Below, piece by piece: positions 40,968-50,525 of a stretch of DNA of 64,000 nt. Position numbers and translations under genes: made by a program. Source of the DNA: Cupriavidus pampae (GTDB taxonomy: Bacteria > Pseudomonadota > Gammaproteobacteria > Burkholderiales > Burkholderiaceae). The notes under the pieces were generated by a model that ran no database searches, was not told the origin of the DNA, and saw only the letters and a program-made list of their open reading frames with translations. The stretch spans positions 331,305-395,304 of the forward strand of contig NZ_CAJZAG010000009.1 of the NCBI RefSeq assembly GCF_914271485.1, read 5' to 3'. Every line of letters begins with the position of its first letter. The stretch's first letter is position 1.

Positions 40968-43106
40968 TCAATTCGGCACATCAACGAGGCCCGGCGATAC
41001 CGTGATCGCATTGGCCGGCGCGGGCGAAGCCGAGATCGGCGGCACGTTCGAGGCCGTGATCGCCGGCGCTACCGTCCCATTGAGCCCGCCACGGGACGTT
41101 GTGCGCACCACCTGCGACGGCGGCAGCGGCTGACTGCTGCGCAGGTTGGCGTACACCGCGTCGAGCGCACGGTTCAGATACAGGTGCAGCGGAATATATC
41201 GATTGCTGTACCCCGGGATCGCGCCGATAAACGCGTCGAAGTGCTGGCCGTTCTCCACTTCGATATACGACAGCTTGCTGGCTGTGCCTTCCTGCAGGCG
41301 GTTGAACGCGAGATAAGGCCGCGACGTGTGGTTGACCGGCAGCAGGCCATCGCTGCGGCCATGCACGATCACCGCCGGCTTGCCACGCAGGTTCCCGGTG
41401 CGATACGTCTGTCCAATGCCGGTCTGCACCGCCAGCGCCTGAGCGGTGGTACCCGTCAGCAGGTCGCGCAGGCACTTGGCACCCGGGAAGTTCGCATCGG
41501 CCACGCCGCTGCCAGCCGAGACAGACACGAAGTCGCGAGTCGGACCGCCCACCGCCAGATCGTTGATCAGCGTCACACCGCCACCGGGTGGCACGCCATT
41601 ACCGGTAGAGAAGAACACGTTGAGCACGGCCGGCGAGATCTGCACCGGCGTGGATGCGCCACCGCCAATCGCCGCAAAGCTGTAATTGCACAGCCGGTCC
41701 GTCACGCTGGCGCGCGCATACGCGTTGGCATACGTGACCGAGATCGAACTGCCGACTTCGAGCGCGGACAGCGATGCGTACAGTTCATCCGACTCGGACT
41801 CCCAGCCGGCCGCGCGCAACGCGGACAGCGCGCTCGCGGACCGCGTGCTGATGTCGGGCCCGGTCACCAGACCAGCGCCAGCCAGCGCCGCGCAACGATT
41901 GCCGGCGGTCACGCCGGGCACGGCGGTCAGGAACGGGGCGTTGACCAGGTTCACATCCTGGCTCGCGCACAACTGCATCAGGTTCGCCGTGGTCGTGTAG
42001 TCGTAGAGGTGCTTGCCCGAGGCCGGCACCGGGACACCGCCGCGCCGTACCGTCACCCCCGCGGTCGGCGGCAGGTTAAGGTTCGGCTCGCCCACCGCCA
42101 CGCCGTCGATCAGGCCGGTGGTGTCCTGCTCGGCCGCGGCCATCGCGGCGCCACCGCCATTCGACACCGCCGAGGCGATCACGATGATCTTGTCCTTGCC
42201 GATGCTGGCCTGGCGCGAGCCGTCGGTGTTGAGCGCACCAAAACGATCATTGATCGCCCAAATCGCGAATTCGATGGCCTGCAGCGTGTTATTGCCCCAG
42301 TCCTTCTCGGGGTTCTGCTGCGAATGCGCGTGTTTGAAGGCGAGCCGATGCGGGAACGCCGCGGTGAAGTCCGACAGCGATTGCGCGCCCGGCTGCGCCG
42401 CGAACTGCGCGGTCTTGCCCGCGCCTACGCGGGCCGCGCGCGTGCCGTTGATCAGCGGCACGGTATCGGTGTCGAGGTCGTGCGGCGCCGCGCCGGTACC
42501 CTTGTCGGTGAACGCCACCGCGCAGCCGCGCTTGAGCCCCCACTCGGCCACCGCGATGCCGCCATAAATACCGCGCGAGCCCGACGACGTCGCCGAGATC
42601 AGGCACGGATTGGTCGGGTCGAACGTGCTCGGCACCTGCACCATCAATGTCACGTTCTGCCGGCCCGTACCATCGTCGGAGAACGCCAGATACTCGAAGC
42701 CCGCGATCTTGCCCTGACTGGCAGTGACATTGCCCTGCGCGTCGACATTGGGCCCGTACAGGGAGCCGTAGCCACCAGCCGCCGTGGTATCGACGATCGC
42801 GCGATAGTTGTTCCAGATCGCATAGCGGCGCAATTCGGCCGCCGTGGGCGCTGTGGGGTCGGCGGGTACTGGCGCCGTGGCGCTACTGATACCGTCCTTG
42901 CCGAGGCCGCCAGTCAGCAGATCGTCGGTATTGCCGTCGTAGGACAGGACATTGATGGGGCCGACCACGAATGTGGGCCGGTTGTTCGGATTCTGGGTGG
43001 TGCTGCCACCTCCGCCGCCACCGTTATTGTTATTGTCAGAGCCGCCGCAGGCGGTAATGGCGATGGTGCCGATCGCGAGGGCGATCAGCTTTTGGCTCGC
43101 ATGCAT
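40968..43106 (-). CDS. D-3-hydroxybutyrate oligomer hydrolase
   Basis: A 712-residue esterase that breaks 3-hydroxybutyrate oligomers from polyhydroxybutyrate into monomers. The nucleophile is the Ser of AVSNGGGAA (family form SNGGG). A signal ending ITAC with the lipobox and a Gly/Asn-rich linker suggest an envelope lipoprotein, although some relatives are described as secreted or cytoplasmic. Length and pattern (HAHSQQNPEKDWG, ENGQHFDAF) fit the Ralstonia/Cupriavidus family. Confidence 0.9.
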   Translation of the reverse strand: MHASQKLIALAIGTIAITACGGSDNNNNGGGGGGSTTQNPNNRPTFVVGPINVLSYDGNTDDLLTGGLGKDGISSATAPVPADPTAPTAAELRRYAIWNNYRAIVDTTAAGGYGSLYGPNVDAQGNVTASQGKIAGFEYLAFSDDGTGRQNVTLMVQVPSTFDPTNPCLISATSSGSRGIYGGIAVAEWGLKRGCAVAFTDKGTGAAPHDLDTDTVPLINGTRAARVGAGKTAQFAAQPGAQSLSDFTAAFPHRLAFKHAHSQQNPEKDWGNNTLQAIEFAIWAINDRFGALNTDGSRQASIGKDKIIVIASAVSNGGGAAMAAAEQDTTGLIDGVAVGEPNLNLPPTAGVTVRRGGVPVPASGKHLYDYTTTANLMQLCASQDVNLVNAPFLTAVPGVTAGNRCAALAGAGLVTGPDISTRSASALSALRAAGWESESDELYASLSALEVGSSISVTYANAYARASVTDRLCNYSFAAIGGGASTPVQISPAVLNVFFSTGNGVPPGGGVTLINDLAVGGPTRDFVSVSAGSGVADANFPGAKCLRDLLTGTTAQALAVQTGIGQTYRTGNLRGKPAVIVHGRSDGLLPVNHTSRPYLAFNRLQEGTASKLSYIEVENGQHFDAFIGAIPGYSNRYIPLHLYLNRALDAVYANLRSSQPLPPSQVVRTTSRGGLNGTVAPAITASNVPPISASPAPANAITVSPGLVDVPN

Positions 43107-43260
43107 GGACTGTCTCCGTTGTCATGAACTGCTTGTGGGGCAAATCAGACGACACAAAAACACGCACAACAACGGATAGTAGGCGCTGAGAGCGCCCAAG
43201 CAGGATAGTGACTTACCCGTGCCCTTCCCGTGCCCCCCATGCCCGAGGCACCGGAAAAAA

Positions 43261-43641
43261 TTACACCAGCGTGCGATAGGTCCAGATGCCAAGCGCGGTC
43301 AGCGCCAGCGAGCCGCCAAGGTGCAGCAGCACATGGGCAAGCGCCCAGCCGTATTCGCCCGTGTTCAGGTTGGCAACGACCTCGGCCGAGAACGTCGAGA
43401 ACGTGGTGAGCCCACCGAGAAACCCAGTGATGGCAAACAACCGCCATTCAGCCGGCAATGCGGCATTCGCATTGAAATACGCCACGGCCAGGCCAATCAG
43501 ATAGCCACCGACCAGATTCGAGGCAAGCGTACCGTATGGCAGCGCCGGATTCAGCGCGTTCCACATGACCGAGAACCCCCAACGCAGCCACGCGCCCAGC
43601 GCAGCGCCCACACCCACAGCTACAAAACCCAGCGGCCCCAT
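43261..43641 (-). CDS. crcB: Fluoride exporter CrcB (Fluc)
   Basis: A 126-residue inner-membrane channel with four hydrophobic segments. GFLGGLTTFSTFSAE is the Fluc signature with the fluoride-binding Thr/Ser/Phe residues. It is 21 bp after moaE, at the end of the moeA-moaD-moaE run. No fluoride riboswitch is seen in front of it. Confidence 0.95.
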   Translation of the reverse strand: MGPLGFVAVGVGAALGAWLRWGFSVMWNALNPALPYGTLASNLVGGYLIGLAVAYFNANAALPAEWRLFAITGFLGGLTTFSTFSAEVVANLNTGEYGWALAHVLLHLGGSLALTALGIWTYRTLV

Positions 43642-43662
43642 CGAACGACCTTTCGTCAGTGT

Positions 43663-44148
43663 TTATTGTTTTTCATGCGGATCGGCATTGAAGGATTCGA
43701 TGCCCCAGCGACGCAAGGCCGCATCGTCGCTCACGCGTGCATCGACCCAGCGCGCGCCCTCGGGCGTCGCTTCCTTCTTCCAGAACGGCGCCTCGGACTT
43801 CAGATAGTCCATGATGAATTCGCACGCCGCGAACGCCTCGCCCCGGTGCGGCGATGCCACCGCGACCAGCACGATCTGGTCGAGCGGCTGCAGCAGACCC
43901 ACGCGATGAACGATGGTCACGCCCAGCAACTGCCAGCGCTCGCGCGCGGCCGCCTCGATGCGTGCCAGGGCCTTCTCGGTCATGCCCGGATAGTGTTCGA
44001 GCTCCATCGTGCTGACGCTGCTGCCTTCGCTCACGTCGCGCACAGTGCCGATAAAGCTCGTCACCGCGCCGACGCCGCGATTGCCGGCGCGCAATGCCGC
44101 GACTTCCGCGCCGAGATCGAAGTCCTCATGCTGGACGCGCACGCTCAT
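43663..44148 (-). CDS. moaE: Molybdopterin synthase catalytic subunit MoaE
   Basis: Inserts the two sulfurs of molybdopterin, using the thiocarboxylate of MoaD. The 161 residues have FIGTVRD and the MELEHYPGM and KSEAPFWKKE segments with active-site Lys residues. The ATG is 2 bp after the moaD stop. Confidence 0.95.
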   Translation of the reverse strand: MSVRVQHEDFDLGAEVAALRAGNRGVGAVTSFIGTVRDVSEGSSVSTMELEHYPGMTEKALARIEAAARERWQLLGVTIVHRVGLLQPLDQIVLVAVASPHRGEAFAACEFIMDYLKSEAPFWKKEATPEGARWVDARVSDDAALRRWGIESFNADPHEKQ

Positions 44149-44150
44149 GA

Positions 44151-44408
44151 TCAGCCTCCGGTCACGGGCGGGAAGAACGCCACCTCGCAGCCGGCGGTCA
44201 GCGGCGTGTCGATGCGCGCCACCGCATGATCGACGGCCATGCGCAATGCGCGGCCCTCGGCCAGCGCCTCTTCCCAATGGCCGCCGCGCGCGCGCAGCCA
44301 CCCGCGCAGTTCACCGACGGTCCGTACGTCCGCCGGCACCGTCACGCGCTCCGCGCCGGTGCCCACCTGCTCGCGCACACTCGCGAAGAATCGAAGCTCG
44401 ATATCCAT
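44151..44408 (-). CDS. moaD: Molybdopterin synthase sulfur-carrier subunit MoaD
   Basis: A ubiquitin-fold carrier of 85 residues that ends in the GG needed for thiocarboxylation. It begins MDIELRFFASVREQVG. It lies 5 bp after moeA and 2 bp before moaE. Confidence 0.94.
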   Translation of the reverse strand: MDIELRFFASVREQVGTGAERVTVPADVRTVGELRGWLRARGGHWEEALAEGRALRMAVDHAVARIDTPLTAGCEVAFFPPVTGG

Positions 44409-44413
44409 GATGC

Positions 44414-45637
44414 TCAGTTCAGCCAACCCTGAAACGGAATGAAGGGCACGACATCGCCGCGCCGGATCGGATGATCGGGCGGGTTGTCGATCACGCCGTC
44501 GCCCCACACTGTCGACGTCAGCACGCCGGAACTCTGGTTCGGAAACAGTTCCAGACCGCCCTCGGCATTGAGCCGCGCGCGCAGAAATTCGTTGCGACGA
44601 TCGCCCTTGGGCAGGTCGAAATCCGCGCGCAGCGGCAGCCGGCGCGGCGCGACATCCTGCACGCCCTGCAGCCTCAGCAGGAATGGCCGCACGAACAGCA
44701 GGAACGTCACGAAGCTCGAGACCGGATTGCCCGGCAGTCCGAGGAAATTGGCCTTGCCGACGGCGCCGAACGCGAGCGGCTTGCCCGGCTTGATCGCAAT
44801 ATTCCAAAGATCGATGCGCCCTCCTTCCGCCTGCACGGCCGGCCGCACGTGATCTTCCTCGCCTACCGAGACGCCGCCCGAGGTAATGATGACGTCATGG
44901 CCTTCGGCGGCACGCCGCAGCGTTTCGCGCGTGGCCGCGAGCGTGTCCGGCACGATGCCGAGATCGGTCACCTCGCAGCCGAGGTTCTCCAGCAAGCCGC
45001 GCAGCGTGAAGCGATTGGAGTTGTAGATCGCACCGGGCTTGAGCGGCTCGCCGGGCATGGCCAGTTCGTCGCCGGTAAAGAACACGGCCACGCGCACGCG
45101 GCGCGTCACGTCGAGCGTGGCCTGTCCGACCGAGGCCGCCAGGCCCGCTGCCTGCGGCGTCATCCGCGTGCCCGCCGGCAGAATTACGCTACCGGCCTCG
45201 ATATCCTCGCCCGCGCGACGCACCCATTCTCCCGCGCCTGGCACGTGGCGAATCACCACGCCATCGCCGTCGGCCTCGCATTGCTCCTGCATGATCACCG
45301 CGTCGGCACCGGGCGGAATCAGCCCACCCGTAAAGATCCGCGCCGCGGTGCCGGGCGCCAGTTCCGTGCCCACATGGCCCGCCGGAATCCGTTGCGACAC
45401 CGGCAACCGCACGCCGGGCGCGGTCACATCGGCCGCGCGTACCGCGTAGCCATCCATCGACGTGTTGTCAGCCGGCGGCACCCGCAGCGCGCTCGTCACG
45501 GGCGCAGCCAGCACCCGGCCGTTGGCCGTCAGCGTGTCGATGGTCTCGATATCGGAAATCTGCCGCGCACCGGCCAACAGCGCGTCGAGCGCCTGCACCA
45601 GCGTGAGCATCGGGGGACGGGAGGGAGCTTGGGTCAT
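44414..45637 (-). CDS. moeA: Molybdopterin molybdenumtransferase MoeA
   Basis: Inserts molybdate into adenylated molybdopterin. The 407 residues show the PPADNTSMDGYAV motif, IITSGGVSVGEEDHV and the LPGNPVSSFVTF motif. The start is the ATG at 45637. It leads the moeA-moaD-moaE-crcB run. Confidence 0.95.
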   Translation of the reverse strand: MTQAPSRPPMLTLVQALDALLAGARQISDIETIDTLTANGRVLAAPVTSALRVPPADNTSMDGYAVRAADVTAPGVRLPVSQRIPAGHVGTELAPGTAARIFTGGLIPPGADAVIMQEQCEADGDGVVIRHVPGAGEWVRRAGEDIEAGSVILPAGTRMTPQAAGLAASVGQATLDVTRRVRVAVFFTGDELAMPGEPLKPGAIYNSNRFTLRGLLENLGCEVTDLGIVPDTLAATRETLRRAAEGHDVIITSGGVSVGEEDHVRPAVQAEGGRIDLWNIAIKPGKPLAFGAVGKANFLGLPGNPVSSFVTFLLFVRPFLLRLQGVQDVAPRRLPLRADFDLPKGDRRNEFLRARLNAEGGLELFPNQSSGVLTSTVWGDGVIDNPPDHPIRRGDVVPFIPFQGWLN

Positions 45638-45721
45638 GATCGGTTTGCAAAACGGCGGCAAACCCGATTGTAACGACTTGGCAGGACATCGGTAGCCTGC
45701 CGAAATGCCGCTCGTTTTGCT

Positions 45722-45744
45722 CCCCTCTCCCTCAGGGAGAGGGG
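45722..45744. repeat. CCCCTCTCCC hairpin between thrC and moeA
   Basis: A perfect 10-bp stem with a TCA loop, 16 bp upstream of a GGGGTGAGGG tail, in the gap after thrC. It probably acts as terminator or transcript end. Read in frame it would encode PLPEGEG, the same as the tail of the EAL protein at 24.5 kb. Confidence 0.65.
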
Positions 45745-45770
45745 CCGGGGGTGAGGGCACCCCCTTCATA

Positions 45771-47216
45771 TCAAAGCCCGGTATGCCCGGCGATATAAGC
45801 CTTCACCTGCGCCGCATCGTTCGCCATCACCTCAAACCGCTGTGGCAGCTTCTCGATGCCCTCGAACGCCGCCGGCCGTTCCGGCTCATGCCCCAGCGCC
45901 TCGCGAATCGTGTCGGCAAACTTCGCCGGCAGCGCGGTCTCCAGCACCACCATCGGCACGCCCGGCGTCAGATGCTCGCGCGCCACCTTTACGCCATCGG
46001 CGGTATGCGTATCGATCGTAATGCCATAACGCTCGCTGATGCCCTGAATCGTCGCCACGCGGTCCGCATGCGTGCTGCGTCCCGAGACAAAGCCAAACTG
46101 GCGAATGCGCTCGAACTCCGGCGTGCCAGACAGATCGAACCCGCCCTTGGCCTCCACATCGCGGAACAGCGCCGCGAGCTTGCCCGCATCCTGCCCCAGC
46201 AGATCGAACACGAAGCGCTCGAAGTTCGATGCCTTCGAGATGTCCATGCTAGGACTCGACGTGTGATACGTCTCCGCCGACTTGCGCACGCGATACGTCC
46301 CGGTGCGGAAGAACTCGTCCAGCACATCGTTCTCGTTGGTCGCCACCACGAGCTTGTCGATCGGCAGCCCCATCATGCGCGCGATATGCCCCGCGCACAC
46401 ATTGCCGAAGTTGCCCGACGGCACGCTGAACGACACCTTCTGCCCCGGACCCGTGGTCGCCAGCAGCCACCCCTTGAAGTAGTAGACCACCTGCGCCACT
46501 ACCCGCGCCCAGTTGATCGAATTGACCGTGCCAATCCGCTGCCGCGCCTTGTAGTCGAGGTCGTTCGACACCGCCTTGACGATGTCCTGGCAATCGTCGA
46601 ACACCCCTTCCACCGCGAGGTTGAAGATATTCGGATCCTGCAGGCTGAACATCTGCGCGGTCTGGAACGCGCTCATCTTGCGGTGCGGGCTCAGCATGAA
46701 CACGCGAATGCCGCGCTTGCCGCGCATCGCGTACTCGGCCGCGCTGCCGGTATCGCCTGACGTCGCCCCCAGAATGTTCAGTTCCTTGCCCGCCCGGCCG
46801 AGCGCGTACTCGAACAGATTGCCGAGCAGCTGCATCGCCATGTCCTTGAACGCGAGCGTCGGACCGTTGGACAAACCCAGCAGTTGCAACTGCGTGCCAC
46901 CTTCCGCGCCCAGCGTGCGCAACGGCGTGATATCCGCGGTGTTGTCGCCCGCGCGCGCATTGGCGTACACCTCGGCCCGGTACGTCTTGCGCGTCAGCGC
47001 GCGCAGATCCTCGGCCGGAATATCGTCGCAGAACTTGCGCAGCACTTCGTACGCGAGGTCCGCGTACGGCAGCTTGCGCCAGGCCTCGAGCTCGTCGGCG
47101 GTGACCTGCGGATAGGCCTTCGGCAGATAGAGCCCGCCGTCCGGCGCCAGGCCGCCCAGCAGGATCTCGGAAAACGTTTGCGGCACGTCATGGCCGCGCG
47201 TCGACTGATAGTTCAT
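45771..47216 (-). CDS. thrC: Threonine synthase
   Basis: A PLP enzyme converting O-phosphohomoserine to threonine. The 481 residues begin MNYQSTRGHDVPQTFSE, and the PLP Lys lies in PTLAFKDMAMQ (about residue 124). ATSGDTGSAA is the phosphate-binding motif. It is 22 bp after hom. Confidence 0.97.
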   Translation of the reverse strand: MNYQSTRGHDVPQTFSEILLGGLAPDGGLYLPKAYPQVTADELEAWRKLPYADLAYEVLRKFCDDIPAEDLRALTRKTYRAEVYANARAGDNTADITPLRTLGAEGGTQLQLLGLSNGPTLAFKDMAMQLLGNLFEYALGRAGKELNILGATSGDTGSAAEYAMRGKRGIRVFMLSPHRKMSAFQTAQMFSLQDPNIFNLAVEGVFDDCQDIVKAVSNDLDYKARQRIGTVNSINWARVVAQVVYYFKGWLLATTGPGQKVSFSVPSGNFGNVCAGHIARMMGLPIDKLVVATNENDVLDEFFRTGTYRVRKSAETYHTSSPSMDISKASNFERFVFDLLGQDAGKLAALFRDVEAKGGFDLSGTPEFERIRQFGFVSGRSTHADRVATIQGISERYGITIDTHTADGVKVAREHLTPGVPMVVLETALPAKFADTIREALGHEPERPAAFEGIEKLPQRFEVMANDAAQVKAYIAGHTGL

Positions 47217-47238
47217 GGGTATCGATACGGCTGGGACT

Positions 47239-48549
47239 TCAGTTCAGTTCTTCCATGCGCAGGCGCGTGACCGGCGACAGCACGGTAGCCAGCGACTCCA
47301 TGCGGGCAATCGCCGCATTGACCTGCTTCTCGCGCGTCAGGTGCGTCAGAATGATGATGTCGGTCTGCGGCTCGCCCACACGCGATTCCTTCTGCAGCAT
47401 CGCGTCGATCGAGATACCCGCCTCCGCGAGAATGCGCGTGATCTCGGCCAGCACACCGGTCTCGTCGGAGACGCGCATGCGCAGGTAATACGAGCTCGTG
47501 ACTTCCTCGATCGGCAGCACCGGCACCGTCGACAGCTCATCCGGCTGGAACGCCAGATGCGGCACGCGATGGTTCGGATCGGCCGTATGCAGACGCGTCA
47601 CGTCCACGAGATCGGCGATCACGGCCGAAGCGGTTGGCTCGGCGCCGGCACCCTTGCCGTAGTAGAGCGTCGTGCCCACGGCGTCCGCCTGCACCAGCAC
47701 GGCATTCATCGCGCCTTCCACATTGGCGATCAGGCGCGAGGCCGGCACCAGCGTCGGATGCACGCGCAACTCCACGCCCTCTTCACGGCGACGCGTGATG
47801 CCGAGCAGCTTGATGCGATAACCGAGTTCCTCGGCATACTTGATATCGACGGCCGACAGGTTCGTGATGCCTTCCACGTGCGCCTTGTCGAACTGCACGG
47901 GCATGCCGAACGCGATCGCGCTCATCAGCGTGACCTTGTGCGCGGCATCCACGCCCTCGATGTCGAAGGTCGGATCGGCCTCGGCATAGCCGAGCTGCTG
48001 CGCTTCCTTTAGCACGACGTCGAAGTCGAGCCCCTTGTCGCGCATCTCCGACAGGATGAAGTTGGTGGTGCCGTTGATGATGCCGGCAATCCACTGGATG
48101 CGGTTGGCCGTCAGGCCTTCGCGCAGCGCCTTGATGATCGGAATGCCACCGGCCACCGCGGCCTCGAACGCGACGATCACGCCCTTGCGGCGCGCCGCCT
48201 CGAAGATCTCGTTGCCATGCACGGCCAGCAGCGCCTTGTTGGCGGTCACCACATGCTTGCCGTTCTCGATCGCCTTGAGCACGAGCTCGCGCGCGATGCC
48301 ATAGCCGCCGATCAGCTCGACCACGATGTCGATATCCGGATGCGCGACCACGAGGTTCGCATCGTTCACGACCTCCACTTCCCCACCGGTCAGCTCCCTG
48401 GCGCGCTCGGTGTTGAGGTCTGCCACCATCGCAATCTCGATGCCGCGGCCCGCGCGGCGACGAATTTCTTCCTGATTGCGCTTGAGCACGTTGAACGTGC
48501 CGCTACCGACGGTACCGATACCGAGCAGGCCTACTTTGATGGGATTCAT
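47239..48549 (-). CDS. hom: Homoserine dehydrogenase
   Basis: Reduces aspartate semialdehyde to homoserine. The 436 residues have GLLGIGTVG (nucleotide binding), GIINGTTNFIL and YAEADPTFDIEG, and end in an ACT domain (YLRMRVSDETGVLAEIT) for threonine feedback. It is 55 bp after alaA and heads hom-thrC. Confidence 0.97.
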   Translation of the reverse strand: MNPIKVGLLGIGTVGSGTFNVLKRNQEEIRRRAGRGIEIAMVADLNTERARELTGGEVEVVNDANLVVAHPDIDIVVELIGGYGIARELVLKAIENGKHVVTANKALLAVHGNEIFEAARRKGVIVAFEAAVAGGIPIIKALREGLTANRIQWIAGIINGTTNFILSEMRDKGLDFDVVLKEAQQLGYAEADPTFDIEGVDAAHKVTLMSAIAFGMPVQFDKAHVEGITNLSAVDIKYAEELGYRIKLLGITRRREEGVELRVHPTLVPASRLIANVEGAMNAVLVQADAVGTTLYYGKGAGAEPTASAVIADLVDVTRLHTADPNHRVPHLAFQPDELSTVPVLPIEEVTSSYYLRMRVSDETGVLAEITRILAEAGISIDAMLQKESRVGEPQTDIIILTHLTREKQVNAAIARMESLATVLSPVTRLRMEELN

Positions 48550-48604
48550 GGACGTCTGACTCTCGTTGCTTGATGCGGGAAATCAATGGCGCGGCTGATG
48601 TCAC

Positions 48605-49834
48605 TCAGGCCGTGCCGTGGCGTTTGCGATAGTTTTCGAGGAAGCGGCCCACGCGGCTGATCGCCTCGCGCAGATCTTCCTCGTGCGGCAGGAACACGAT
48701 CCGGAAATGGTCCGGACGCTCCCAGTTGAAGCCCGTGCCCTGAACGAGCAATACCTTGGACTCCTGCAGCAGTTCGTAGATGAACTCCTGATCGTCCTGA
48801 ATCGGGTACATGGCCGGGTCCAGCTTCGGGAACAAGTAAAGCGCGGCCTTCGGCTTGACGCAGGTCACACCCGGAATCGCGGTGATCAGCGAGTGCGCAA
48901 GGTCGCGTTGCCGGCGCAGGCGGCCGCCCTCGCCCACCAGGTCGTTGATGCTCTGGTAACCGCCAAGCGCGGTCTGAATCGCCCATTGCCCCGGCACGTT
49001 CGCGCACAGACGCATCGACGACAGCATGTTCAGGCCCTCGATATAGTCGAGCGCCGGACGCTTGTCGCCGGACACCACCATCCAGCCGGCGCGATAGCCG
49101 CAGGACCGGTAGTTCTTCGACAGCCCATTGAAGGTCACCGTCAGCACGTCGGTGGACAGCGAACCGATCGAGGTATGCGTCTCGCCGTCGTACAGCACCT
49201 TGTCGTAGATCTCGTCGGCAAAGATGATCAGCCCGTGCTCGCGCGCGATGTCGACCACCGCCTGCAGCAGTTCGTCCGAGTACAGCGCGCCGGTCGGGTT
49301 GTTCGGGTTGATGATCACGATCGCCTTGGTGTTCGGCGTGATCCTGCGGCGGATATCGTCGAGGTCCGGCATCCACTCGTTGGCCTCGTCGCACACGTAG
49401 TGCACCGGCGTGCCGCCCGACAGACTCACCGCGGCGGTCCACAACGGGTAGTCGGGGGCCGGCACCAGCACCTCGTCGCCACTATTCAGCAGCGCGTTCA
49501 TCGACATCACGATGAGCTCGGACGCGCCATTGCCCACGTAAATGTCATCGAGGCCGACACCCTGGATCTTCTTTTCCTGGGTGTAGTGCATGATCGCCTT
49601 GCGCGCGGCGAAGATGCCCTTCGAATCGGAGTACCCCGCCGAGTTTGGCAGGTTCCGCATCATGTCCTGCTGGATCTCTTCCGGCGCGTCGAAACCGAAC
49701 ACGGCCAGATTGCCGATGTTCAGCTTGATGATCTTGTGCCCTTCTTCTTCCATCTGCTTTGCCTTTTCGAGCACCGGACCGCGGATGTCGTAGCAGACGT
49801 TCTGAAGCTTGTTCGATTTCTGGATGGGTTTCAC
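48605..49834 (-). CDS. alaA: Alanine/valine-pyruvate type aminotransferase AlaA
   Basis: A fold-type I PLP aminotransferase of 409 residues. It begins MKPIQKSNKLQNVCYDIRGP and has NGASELI, INPNNPTG and GLSKNYRSCGYRAGW with the PLP Lys, all as in E. coli AlaA. It likely makes alanine from pyruvate and glutamate. It is placed ahead of hom-thrC, so amino-acid supply genes share one direction. Confidence 0.93.
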   Translation of the reverse strand: MKPIQKSNKLQNVCYDIRGPVLEKAKQMEEEGHKIIKLNIGNLAVFGFDAPEEIQQDMMRNLPNSAGYSDSKGIFAARKAIMHYTQEKKIQGVGLDDIYVGNGASELIVMSMNALLNSGDEVLVPAPDYPLWTAAVSLSGGTPVHYVCDEANEWMPDLDDIRRRITPNTKAIVIINPNNPTGALYSDELLQAVVDIAREHGLIIFADEIYDKVLYDGETHTSIGSLSTDVLTVTFNGLSKNYRSCGYRAGWMVVSGDKRPALDYIEGLNMLSSMRLCANVPGQWAIQTALGGYQSINDLVGEGGRLRRQRDLAHSLITAIPGVTCVKPKAALYLFPKLDPAMYPIQDDQEFIYELLQESKVLLVQGTGFNWERPDHFRIVFLPHEEDLREAISRVGRFLENYRKRHGTA

Positions 49835-49899
49835 GGCGGCGATGGGAAGGTCGGCGGACGCATGGCGGAGCAGGTAATGCGACGCGGGCGACGCGAACG

Positions 49900-49927
49900 T
49901 GGCAGACAGAGAGGCAAAAGCTATAAT
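49900..49927 (+). promoter_or_regulatory. Promoter of the Mth938-type gene
   Basis: TGGCAG, 16 bp, TATAAT (49922-49927). The -10 box is perfect. It is divergent from alaA. Confidence 0.55.
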
Positions 49928-50014
49928 TTATCGGATTATGACAGACTTCTGTATGGATTCCTGCACCGCAGCCGCTCCAGGACGCGGTCGCGCGCACAAT
50001 CCTGCCACATACCC

Positions 50015-50398
50015 TTGAAACTACACGCCGATCCCTCCCAAAGCCTCAATACCGTGACCGCGTACGGCCCCGGCTATATCGAGATCAACGCCGTCCGCCA
50101 CGAGCGCTCGCTGCTCGTCATGCCCGAAGGCCCGATCGAGCCGTGGCCGGTCGATCGGTTCGAGGACCTCACACCCGAGCACTTCGAGGCGCTGCTCGAC
50201 AAGGGCGCCGAAGTGGTGCTGCTCGGCACCGGCGACCGCCTGCGGTTCCCACACCCCCGCCTGACCGCCGCGCTGGCCCGGCGCCGCATCGGCGTGGAGG
50301 CCATGGACTTGCAGGCCGCATGCCGCACCTACAATATCCTCATGGCCGAAGGCCGCAAGGTCGCCGCGGTACTGTTGCTGGAGCCCGCCGGCGCCTGA
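50015..50398 (+). CDS. Mth938-like domain (DUF498) protein
   Basis: A 127-residue protein of the Mth938 fold, related to a mitochondrial complex I assembly factor domain. YGPGYIEINAVRH, LLVMPEGPIEPWPV and YNILMAEGRKVAAVLL are typical. The start appears to be a TTG (LKLHADPS), which matches the usual MKLH beginning; no in-frame ATG exists nearby. No clear ribosome site precedes it. The specific role is unknown. Confidence 0.82.
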   Translation: MKLHADPSQSLNTVTAYGPGYIEINAVRHERSLLVMPEGPIEPWPVDRFEDLTPEHFEALLDKGAEVVLLGTGDRLRFPHPRLTAALARRRIGVEAMDLQAACRTYNILMAEGRKVAAVLLLEPAGA

Positions 50399-50525
50399 CA
50401 CCCATTTTTTGCCAAGTTGAGCAGGCGGCACGCTTGAAGTCCGGCGCGCCGCCCCAACCTTCCGACGCCATGGCAAGCGCCCAACTGGTGAACGCCAAAC
50501 CAAGAGCCCAACAGGAGCCATCAGC

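Noticed and set aside
43642..43662. Fluoride riboswitch before crcB
   Set aside because: Only 21 bp separate crcB from moaE, too short for the aptamer, and no such fold is visible.
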